A stretch of 64,000 bases of DNA from Brachynemurus nebulosus. Taxonomy: Eukaryota > Arthropoda > Insecta > Neuroptera > Myrmeleontidae. The stretch lies in contig JAPWDM010000005.1 in the NCBI GenBank assembly GCA_035578155.1, forward strand, positions 49,184,954 through 49,248,953, in the 5' to 3' direction. Position 1 is the first letter of the stretch. Every line of letters begins with the position of its first letter. The position numbers and the translations under genes were made by a program. This document shows, one piece after another, positions 45,608 through 57,800 of the stretch. The notes beneath the pieces are model-generated. The model saw only the letters and a list, made by a program, of their open reading frames with translations. It was not told the origin of the DNA and did no database searches.

Positions 45608-45900
45608 CAGGGCCGGATTAACCCTGAGTCCGCCCCTAGGCACATTGAAAAATGCCGCCCCTACTCCTAAAAAAGGAAACGAGCAAAAAAAAAAACGTCA
45701 ATCACTAATTTTTCTGCCCTTTTTTAAAAATTTGTCGCCCTTATTCCTACTATTTTTACAAACTTTCTCTTAAAAAAAATAAGTGTGGAGCAAAACAAGA
45801 AAAACGTTAATTACTCATTTTTCCGCCATATTTACCGCCCCTAAAAATCTCCCGCCCCTAGGCCATGGCCTAGGGTGGCCTATTGGCTAAGCTGGCCCTG
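45608..45900. mobile_element. CAGGGCCGGATT hAT-like MITE, copy 2
   Basis: It begins CAGGGCCGGATTAACC and ends GCTAAGCTGGCCCTG. Identical octamers CACTTGGT flank it (45600-45607 and 45901-45908). The interior is rich in CCGCCCCTA motifs. This 293-bp copy is better preserved than the one at 3781. Confidence 0.88.
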
Positions 45901-46615
45901 CACTTGGTTGTAAAATTTGTTAAACGATAAAATCTTAAAACTGGACACACTATTATTAGAATGAACTGAAATTTATGCTATGTTATGCGAGTATATGACG
46001 CGAACTGAAACAAAAAATGGGAATGACCAAAATGTCGTTTAACAAGTTTTACTATCAACTGCGCCAATTATTTAATGAAAATTATCTTTTGATAATTTTG
46101 TCCAAAGAGATTCGTGTTTATTTGTATATCGGTTGTAAAGTATTAAAATCGAAAAAAGAAAATTCAAACTTAATATTTCAATACATAATTATATTTTTTC
46201 TTTGGATTATTTAAAAACTTTTCATTGTTTTTCGATTTTTGAATATATTTTTATACTCAACAATAAAATAATAACATTTTAGTAAAATGTTAATCAAATC
46301 AGTGTTACAATAAAATAATACAATAAATAGCTACCTTATTTGTAAAATGACGATTTCTTAAACTAATATTGAAAAGAAAAAATAATAGCAAAAAAAAAAA
46401 AAGAAGAAAAAATATAAAAATTATTTAATTAACTAAGAAAATACTGTGAAATATCTTAAATCGTTTTTCTCTTAAACTTAATAATATTTAACATTAGTAC
46501 CATCTTGTACGCAAGTTGTACAGTTGAAGTCTGAGCGACCACCAGTCATGTTTTGTCCAATGCTGAGACAATAGCTATAATTATATTATAGTTATAAATA
46601 ATATATTTGTATAAT

Positions 46616-46748
46616 CTATATGTTAGATTTTGAAAAGCTGACTCGAAGATGATTTGATTCTGATAATTGTATATTGTGCATTTCTATTAGTGCTGCCACT
46701 GCATCATCGATTGAGGGAAGTTGAATTAAAGCCATTTTGCGATCTTTA
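46616..46748 (-). CDS. heph: heph terminal coding exon (end of RRM4, stop)
   Basis: The acceptor TTATAATTTACAG precedes TAAAGATCGC. The exon completes the Pro codon and then encodes [20 protein letters not shown], followed by [20 protein letters not shown] and SNI, then TAG at 46618-46616. The C terminus is the canonical PTB ending (human [10 protein letters not shown]). The 3' UTR extends to lower coordinates; I could not decide on a poly(A) site. Confidence 0.97.
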
Positions 46749-48872
46749 CTGTAAATTATAAAAAAAAAAATTATATAAAGAAATGTGTCCTGAAATGGGG
46801 TCATATAGCGTCCAAAAAATACATATGTATATTTGACACAAACAATACAGGCGGCTGAGAGAGAATGTATTGCGCATATATATTCCTTTCCTTGTCCATT
46901 AAAAAGATACGATTTTGTGTACTAAATCTTCATCAACTATTCTAAGTCACCCTAGTAATGCCATGTTTTCAATATACGCAGTAAGACCACAGCCGCCTGT
47001 ATTCCTTGAGCTATGTATATCAATCAATGTATGCGTCTACTTGAATACAATTCCTAAAGAGTCAGTATGTCTATGATCTATGGCTGTCTGTACACGATCA
47101 GTAACACAGTCAGTATTTACTGCAAAAATAATCAATCATTATTTTTATAATATAAATTCTATACATTTATATTATAAAAATAATGTTATTTCAGTATTGT
47201 CAATACACAATAATAATAATGTCAGTATTTCAGAATACTGACAGTATTACTGACCGTGTACAGGCCGCCTATAGCTATACGATTGATGTTATCTATGGCG
47301 GTATTTTAATTACTCTAATAAAATGTCATTATAACAACTGGTAAGTCTAATATTTTCTGATCAGAATAAAGTGTTCATTTTATTTTTAATTTTCTGTGTG
47401 ACTCTTAATCCCGAGTGTGAGGTTTGTTGCCAGAGGGCCTGTAAGGGCTAGAGGGAAACAATTCGCATGAGGGACTAAAAAAAAAAACACTTTAGTCTCG
47501 TGGCACATATCTAATTTTTTGTAATTCCGGATAACTTAAAATTATAAAAATCTAAAAAAAAATTATTTAAATGTCATTGTATGAAATAATATTATATCCA
47601 GTATACTTTGGATAAATCAGTCAAATTGGAGAATACAATATGTATAACTCTTTGTTTTTATCTACTACAAGTTTGAATTTGATTATTATTTTAAATTATC
47701 TAGCAATGTTATTTAATTTAGGTTAAATTTCGTTTGCTGATTTGTAATACATTGTAAATAAATTTTTCTTGTTGATTGGCTTTAGTTCCTTGGAATTAAA
47801 AGTGGCATTTTATTCCCTATTATGAAGGACTAAATCATATATTTTAGGCCCGGAATTGCAAAAAATTATGTTTTTTAACTTGACTTGAAAAATGTGTGAA
47901 TTCGAATAAAAAAAAAAATTTATTTGCGTCACTTAAATAATAAATTTATCAAACGTTTGTTGAAACGGTTTAATACCAAGCATAACTGAATTTCAGTTTA
48001 TGGTGACAGCGCTGGAAAGACAGAAATTTAGCTATGAACGGCTTTGATGGACGTTATACTTCAGTATTATTAATTTTTTTAAAATTGTTACTGAAGACGA
48101 TGATTTTTAAAAACGCATAAAACTTTGATTTTCATTATTTTATACAGGGATGAACAATCTGAGAGTTTCTATTATTATTAAAACTAAATTATTTTAATCA
48201 AAAAATTATTCAAATAGTAATTTTAGTTACCGAAGGGGGATAATACTTGCCGGTTATATTTGAAAATTGTGAAATTTATGAGTCAGTACGCGCGGCAATT
48301 TCTGCATTTAGGGAAGCTGCGTTTGTATAGTCTGATTTTTGTGTTCCACCACGCTTCGTCAGATATTGTCAGATTTACTACAAGAATCTTTTTTCAAAAC
48401 TTATCTCCTGATTATTTTTAAACTTCATACACATCTTTAAACAGATTTACTTGTTTACTATACAAAATTTTCTTTGGAATATACCAAAAATTTTCAGTTT
48501 TTCAAAAAAGTACGTATAATTTTGTTATGTAAAGCCCCTATACTCGAACGCGATTCAATACTCGAACAGTTTTGATATTTATCGGTTTTTTTCAGAAATA
48601 ACTTCATTAATATATAAAATATCAAAACTGTTCGAGTATTGAATCGCGTTCGAGTATAGGGGCTTTTACTTTATATTACATTTTTATCGGCAACAGACTT
48701 CCTAATCAACATAAAAATTTAAATAATTTTCAAAATCTGTCCAATTTTATTAGTTTCAATTAGTTTTTCTAACTTCTTTTCCTAACAACTCAAGCTCCTA
48801 ATGACGGGACCTAAGCCCGGGATCATAACAGAAATGTGTTTTGAGGTCCCCAGAATACGAAAATGATATTCA

Positions 48873-48958
<86 letters not shown>

Positions 48959-51742
48959 GCCACGATAACTCTCGAACGAAACGTCTAATGCTTATGAAAT
49001 TTTGTGTGCGGACTGGATTCTGAATTGGCTCGGCTAAGTTCGTTAGCCAGACACGTCGGATGCCCAGAAGTAGGTTTTCTGGCCATTTTTTATCATTCGA
49101 TCCTATCATAAGACAGTTCGATTTTTACATCGTTGAAAAGGAAAAAAAAATTATGAAGAAAATATTCTTATAATTTTCTTTCTATTTTAAGTATTTTTCG
49201 AGAAAATTTAAATTTTCACCATTATATTATTAGTTTTCTTTCTTTGTTAGTCTAATAAGTAATTTATATTTATATCTCAGTTCTTTAGGAAGTATAAAAA
49301 TATTTCACTTTTTTGGAAGTGAAGTCTATTCACATACATGTGTTATAACACACATACATGTATAGAGTTTTGTTTCTTATTTATTGCATTATAATTAGTA
49401 TGGTTCTATCTCATGTTGAAAAATGTAAATTAAACAGATTTTCTAAGCTAATGTAATGAAGAATTTTTTTTTTTTTTATTGAATTTTTAAGTAAACAAGA
49501 AATTGAAGATTATGTTATGATATAATATTATTAAAAAATATGAAACAAAACAAAATATGTACAATGTACATATGTATGCACGGAAATAGTATTTTACAAT
49601 ATAAGTTCGGTAAGTTGCTTTTACTGATCGAGAAAATGTTGCGAAAACGAGACCCGCAGGGTCGAGTTTTTGCAATTTTCGAGATCAGTAAATGCACTTA
49701 ACGCATCGTGTATTGTACAGTATTTTTTGCACGATCGATTTAAAATAATTAAAGATTAAAAATGTGTTAAATAAAAAATAAAATTAAGATAATATAGATG
49801 AAATTTATATTTCTATGTTATGACATAGAATGCCATGAATAAATATTATAAATATTCATAACAACTAATATGAATCTTTGTAGTGATAATTGACAACTAT
49901 ATTTGTAAATAAAAAATTAAGTGTCAATATTTCACTGGCGTGAATATTTTTTTTTGAATTTTCTATTAAAAAAAATTGAGGAAAATAGTTTGTTAAACTA
50001 TATTATTAGTGAGAATAATGAAATTGATGAAGCATTTTATTTTTGACTGCAAATTTATTCTCGTAAAATGAAAGGAAGATTATGAAAGCCACAGAAAATC
50101 TTAATGATTGAACGACCTTTTGAAATGTCAATAAAATAAGAAGACTGATGCCAACAATAATAATAATAATGTGCAAACTAGTGAAAATTTTCATATTATT
50201 AATGGATTTATTTTCCTAATTGTTCAAATTGTACTTTTAATTTCAATATAAATAAATAAATACAATCATTTTTGAGCTAATTTAACTTACCACACTCCTA
50301 TTTACTTACCACGCATCTATTTCACTTACCGCACTGTTATTTTTTGGTTTCCATGGATATAAACAAACGTTCGGGAAATGTAACTTACCAGCATTGTCAA
50401 CAGCCTCGGTAAATGCATGAAAATACACGATCGTGCAAAAAATATTTTGAATCGATTTTGAAAATTTTTTCACTAATAATTAATAATGTTAAAAAATTAA
50501 ACCATTTCAAATGGATTTAAGGTATTTTATGTGAGGTCAAGGTTTTCGGGACCTAAAAAGGCCAGAAATTAATTAACCAATCGATTTTAAAAATTTTTTC
50601 ACAGTTAGTAAGTTAAAGTATTTGAATTAATTAATTAAATGATGTCCGCAAGAAGCTTACGGACTGCCATAAGTTATATGAGATCCTTAGAACCCTTTTC
50701 TTACTGTTAGAGTACTAGACTTGTATGAGTTTCGCAAGGATTTACTGATCCCATAATTGTAAAAAATAAACTAAACGACCAATTTTAAAAATTTCTTCAC
50801 TGTTACAGAGCTAAACTATTTTAGATAGATTTAGAATACATTATGTAAGGTCCGCCAGGGTCCACAGGACCCAAAAGTGTCAAAAATAAACTAACTGACC
50901 GATTTTGAAAATTTTTTCACTGTTACAGAGCTAAACTATTTTAGATAAATATCGATTACGTTATGTAAGGTCCGCCTGGGTCCACAGGACCCAAAAGTGT
51001 CAAAAATAAACTGCCTGATCGATTTTGAAATTTTTTTCACTGTTACAGAGCTAAACTGTTTTAGATAAATATAGATTCCATTATGTAAGGTCTGCCAGGG
51101 TCCATAGGATCCAGAAGTGTCAAAAATAAACTAACTGACCGATTTTGAAAATTTTTTCACTGTTACAGAGCTAAACTATTTTAGATAAATATAAATTACG
51201 TTATGTAAGGTCCACCAAGGTCCATAGAACCCAAAAGTATCAAAAATAAACTAACTGACCGATTTTGAAAATTTTTTCACTGTTGGGGAACTAAGCTATT
51301 TTAGATAGACATACATTACGTTATTTAGGGTCCGCCAGGGTCCATGGGACCCAAAAGTGGTAAAAATAAACTAACCGACCGATTTTGAAAATTTTTTCAC
51401 TGTTACAGAGCTAAACTATTTTAGATAAATATAGATTACGTTATGTAAAGTCTGCCAGGGTCCATCGGATCCAAAAGTGTCAAAAATAAACTAACCGACC
51501 GATTTTGAAAATTTTTTCACTGTGGGGGAGCTAAGCTATTTTAGATACATATAGATTACGTTATGTAAGGTCTGACAGTGTCAGTAGGACCTAAAAATGT
51601 CAAAAATAAAATAACTGACCGATTTTGAAACTTTTTTACTATTACCGAGGTAAACTATTTTAGATAGGTACAGGTTGTGTTATCTGAGATCCACAACTGT
51701 CCTGCGGATGCAAATGCGGCGTAGAATGCTACACAACGGGTT

Positions 51743-51810
<68 letters not shown>

Positions 51811-54800
51811 CATAAAGTCCGCCTAGAATATACGGTCGAGCTGATTTTTTAATGAGGTCCACCGGGATCTTGCAGATCCGAAAACGCCAGTAATAAGCTA
51901 TCGAACCGATGCTAAAAAATTTCTCACTGCTAGAGAACTAAATTATTTTAGATGGATACAACTATACTGCACAAAATTCGTTCGGGTTCTTGGGTCCCTA
52001 AAAATACCAAAACTAATTACCCAGCCGATTTTAAAAATTCTTTTACTCTTAGAAAGCTAAACTATTTTAAATAGGTACAGGTCTTAGATGAGATCCGCCA
52101 GTGCCCAAGATTTGGAAATTTGCTATGTTATGCAGATGCTGCGACAGGGGTATTTTTATAATTTTTTAGAAGAAGCGTTTAAAAGCCTTTATCTGCAATT
52201 ACTATGAAATTGCTTATTTACTGTACAAAATACTATCTAGGTAAGCTATGTTTTATATACAGCTGTACGACATTCTTTACTTTACACACGATCGAGTGTA
52301 AAGAACCACAGCTTAACGTTTTATATTCCTACAAAATTTACATACGTATCTGCGCAACTTTTTCGCTTGTGTGTAATATGCAACTTTCAACTTCAATTAT
52401 GTAATAGGTATACTACTATGTACTTTATATATACATGCTTATTATTGAATTCCTATGAAAATATTGGACGTAATGAAACCAAATTTTAATATATAACACT
52501 TTAGCATAGGATACCTCTAAATTCTGCCAAATACGAGTTTTCGAAAAAATAATACTTTCATCCATTTGACCCTTCAAATTATTTTTTGATTGCTTTTACA
52601 AAAGCACCGTAAAAAATTTAAAAAGTTGGAAATTAAAAAAGTTACTACTAGAAAATAAAATAATGGCAAATAAAGTATTATTAATAGCGGACATTTATAC
52701 TTGGTGAGATTAGGAAGTTTAGTCTGTTTGCCTTTTGTGGCCATAACTTTTTTGGATTCGAACTCTCAAATTATTCACGCTATATGGACCCGTAAAGACG
52801 CTTATGGACCAAAACTGTAGCCTTCTTTTTTTTAATGTAAGAATACTTACGGGAAGAATTTGAAAGCCTTAACTTGGAAACCTTTTGCAGTGAATTTTTC
52901 TTTAATGTCTTCTTCAGAACACGTAGCTCTAAAATAAATAATTATCCCACTTAGTATACAAATTAATCGATTTTATTTCAAAATTTACTTACGGTATATT
53001 ACTCAGGTGAAGTGTAGCGCTTGGTGGATATATATTTTGATAATTCTTTGAGCCTGGTTTTTTGAAACGGTGTAGTGAACTTTGTGAATAATCTTTCGTT
53101 AATCCAGCGTCAGGTTGACCTTCCTTCGGGAGTTGTACTGATTGATGTTTGCTTAACATAACGCGAATGTTCTTACCAAATACTCGAAGTTTATCCATAT
53201 GAGTAATTGCTATGAAAAAAATTAATGCGCATGTTTCATAAATTGCACGTCATACAGCAAGATAAAACAAAAAAACGAGACTAGATGGTGTTACTTACCG
53301 AGATGAGCTTGATGTGGTTCCGCTAGTTGAACGAGGGCAGAATCTTTTTTGTTATATAAAATTTTTACACGTTGCACATCGCCATATACACCTGAATAAT
53401 GGTGATAAAGAGAAAAAGAAAATGAATTAGACTGAAGAAATGTCAGATAATTATTTTCTGAATAAATAACAATGTAATCTAATCGTAGAATGTAGAGGAT
53501 CTTTATTCTTTAGGATTTTTATTAAAACTAAAAGCAAATAAATTACTGACGCCGCTCTTGTCTGGCAGTGAATTCGAAACTGACCAAGGAGCAGAAGATA
53601 TGTCATCAGTAACATTGCCATAACTCACATTTAATTACTAATACTTATCATACTAATAATAAACTCAAGAGTACTTCAAATCCTAAAGACTTAAAGATCA
53701 CAGAATTACAATAATGTAAAGGATGATGAGATTTAAAAAGATGCTAGTTGTTCGTATGAATTGAAATAGAACAGGAAACGTTATTATTAATCTAAAAATT
53801 TGCATGCAAAATGGGAACTGTATGGAAAAAAATAATTTGATGAACAAAATTTTTAATTTGAAATCACTAAATAAGAGTGGATCTAAAATAAGCAATAAGC
53901 TTAATAATAAAATTTCTAGAGTATTAATTCTCGTATTATTTTGATTGAATAAAAACTAATTATGATTACTTGAAAAAACAAAATTACTTTTTAAATAAAA
54001 AATACTTATGATGACACTGTTTTATGAAATGATTTACGATTCAGTTCACATTTTTTAGGTTTCAACTTTGTCACAACACAAGAAAAAAAGTTCATGCAAA
54101 AACAGTTATTAAAAAATTAATATCTAAAAATTGTAAACTGAACTAAAATAATCGATTGTAAACTTTTGTAACATTTGTGAATATTCAAATAATTTAAAAA
54201 TTATTAATTTGTTTTGACACAGAGAGATTATAAATATACGATTGTTATGTAATACAGTTTTTTGAAACTTGGACCTTAATTTTATTTGCAATTTACATAT
54301 TCTAAAAAAAATGTTAGTTTCAAAAAATTTCTTTTCAAAAATACAATTAGCGAAAAAAAATATTTAAAAAAAAATGAGCAAAAAGAAAACACCGAATTAG
54401 AATTTTTGATTATTTTTATTTTACAAAATGTGAGACGATTTGGGATGCGCTAGACCAATTCCGAGACTATTTTAACAAAAATTTCAATCCGGAAAGCAAT
54501 TGCTTTTCCGGGACTGTCCCGCGGAATCCGAACGCCTAAGTAGATTTCTATATGAGTCGTTAGGGAGCGCTCTTGAAGTACGAAGTTCCATTTTAATCGC
54601 TTCGGAAGCCTTTTCCTCTTTCTAGGATTATAACTGAATTTTGAATAAATTCTAGAAGATATTTTGTAATGTTTTCTCATACGAAAATTTAGTTTTATAA
54701 TTTTGAAGATAATGCTCGTACTTACTGTCATCTGGTATTATTTTTTGAAACGTTTTTCTCTAAAATTTCTTATAACAACATAGTACTATTGTTATTTCTT

Positions 54801-57800
54801 GTCAATAAGCTGATGTAAAAATAGTCACTTTAAGTGAATTTTCTAGAAAATTAGGGCATCTTCTTATAGTTTAGCAAAATATTTCCTATAAAACACGTGT
54901 TACTGTGAAAGCTATGTGACATAATTCGTTTGAGGCAGTTTTGTGCAATTTCAAAATATCATATGCACGTAATTATTCATGTAATAATTACATGCATATG
55001 ATATGCACGCATGTTCATAATTATTCATGAAATTTACTAGTTATGGGTGTTCTTCTACGGGTTATAAATGAACAATTAATAAAACTACTAATTTTACAAA
55101 GTATTTGAGAAGTATGAAATCAGTTTTTAAATTAAATTTACTATTTGAATTTATTACGTAACAATCTAACACTATTTACTCTCTCTGTAGAAATGACAGA
55201 AAATTCTAGACATTCCGATTTTGCGGATCGTTAATTACTTTGACGGAAATTTTTGAAAATTGCCCCCGTCATCCATCCGATCAATTATTTACATCTAGCC
55301 AATTTCTCGTTACGTTAATGTTACAATAATTTACAATAAATATCTATGATGAACTAGAATGTATACTTAGTTGAACAATAGCTGTGCACACATACCAAAT
55401 AGGGTAAAAAGAGCGTCGGGCGTGACGATCTACAATAGAAGAAAAGAGAGTATATGAGCGTATAGTAGAGCACACAGAGTATAGTTTTAGCCAAGTTAGT
55501 TGCATAAATTCAATGGTCATTAAAATACATTCTATAATACGCTATACATATGGTATAGGTACAGTTAGTGCACTTCACGTCCGGGATAAAATACGGGATA
55601 ATTATTAGACTCATATATTTTAATTAACGTTAGTAATTTAATTTTGCATTTAACTACCACATAAATATCATCAAATAAAACCATTAAGATTGCATTATAC
55701 TATTTATTAGTATTTTTTCAAAAAAACAAATTCCTTTAAACTTTATTAAATTAAGGTGAAAGTAACCATGGTGGATAATAGATGGCAGAATCTATCAATT
55801 TGATATTTTTATTCTTATTTAATTAATTAATTTTGTTAAAGAAACAAATTAATTTATTAATAGTTTTTTCAAAGGCGTAGCGAGCATAACTGGAGCCCGG
55901 TGCGTGACACTTTATTTGCCCCCCCCCCTTAACTTCAAAAAATTTAAGTAGTGAAACGGTGTATTTAAAATTTCGGAAAAAATTCTTTCTCATAAATTTG
56001 TATTTTAAATTTTTCCCTAAAAGTTGTCTTAATGACCTCTCTTTCGCTCGCCAGTGATTTGTCTATGTGTCTATATATATTTTGAAGTTATAACGTGGAA
56101 GTAATTTCGTAATTTCCCTACACTTTCATGTAGCGGGAATTCTAATGAAAACACAAAAAAATTTTTTAAGTAATAGTGCCTCTCCTATTAGCTTTTAACG
56201 CTCCTCCTATTAGCTTTTGGCGCCCCTCTCAAAGTGGCGACCGGGTCATGATAGTACCCCTTGCACCCCCCTCGCTACGCCACTGCTTGTTTATGCAATA
56301 AGTAACAAAATGAACGTAATGAAATAAGTTATTACGAGGAATGAAAAAGACATCTATTTTGCACGTGTTGCATACAATATTCTTTCCAGTTCTGAAATAA
56401 ATTGTAAAAATTTTATGGAAAATGGGACGACTATCTAAATTTATTAAGAGTTTGATGTTTACATTAAAAATATATTTTAACCATAGATAAATGAACATAT
56501 GGTATATAGACAGTATGAGTAAACTAATGTATAAATGAAGCATCAAGATACGACCAATTAGTATTTTGAAATCAGTGTAATAACGGTGTTAACCGTAGTA
56601 ACAATTTTAAATGCGTTTTTAAATAATTATGCGAAATAATATTGATAGTTTTAATTTTTTAGAAAAAATTGCAAAATTTTGAAAAATAAATGGTATTGGG
56701 TTTATTTTTAAATTGCGTATGTACACAATTTATGTCTTTCAATAAATATGGTCGGGTTTACAGATTAATAGTCAACACTTTAGATATGTTCCTCATGTCA
56801 CATTTCGCTAGGTGTATCGGTGAAACACCATACAAACTGGCTTAATACTCTGTCCATAGTATTATATAGTGGTGTTCATTGGTCTACAATTTTTTAACAT
56901 AACGTCATTAACAAATAAAGCTACTCTAGACGTACAACTTTAAGTTACTATTATATAAAAATGATAAAACGGAAAAGAGACGAAAAACGAAGAACTATTC
57001 TTTAATTAATTATTATTATTCTTCTTAGGTTACATTAAATGATCTTTTGAATATTTAATTTATATCCAATTTATTTTTGGTAAACCTTTAAAGAAAAATG
57101 GCGGACTATCAAAACTTGCATCCCGACTCTATTTAGTATAGGGATTCTACAACTTTATAGAGTGCCTATAATAAATAGAGTGGTGACATATGTGTGCTGA
57201 ACGTTGATTGGTTCCGGCATTTTCTATCCAAAGTTTGCGTAAAATACATTGGAAATAAATTAAATGTTAACAAAAACCATTTAGTTTAACTTAGAAAGAA
57301 TAATTAAATTAAAAAATTTTAATTGCTCATTAATTCATAACTTATTAACAATAATTATGTACTCAAAAATATTTACTCAAACATGTGAAAATTAATTCTG
57401 AAGCTTCCCGCTCCGTTTTGGATAGAAAATGGATGACATGTTACGACTCTATTTATTATAGGGACTATGGAGTGTGGAATATAAGGAGGACTATCTTGTA
57501 CGGAAAACAATAGAAAAATACATAGTTCAAAAAGTGTCCCGTTTTAAGTACTAAGTAACAGTTCAAAAACTCGCCAGAATAGCGCTAGAGTAGCAAAAGA
57601 GTATAGTGATTTTTTTGTGTTGTTTTATAAAAATTTTTAAAATAATAAAACTATTATATGTAACAATTATAATAAAAAAACAATAATTACATAACAACGC
57701 GGATGTTTTTCTTTCCTTGTTTACTTCACTAAATTTACCCTTTTGCTACAGTAGCGCCGCCACTATTTACGCCTTTCTATGGACACTTTTTGATACAGAG

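Noticed and set aside
50761..51720. Regular repeats resembling a CRISPR array
   Set aside because: The units are 120-bp full-length tandem repeats with no repeat/spacer structure, in an animal intron.
54450..54731. 93-codon minus-strand frame in a heph intron
   Set aside because: No recognisable family and no splice signals. A GGAAAAGCAATTGCTTTCC palindrome suggests repeat DNA.
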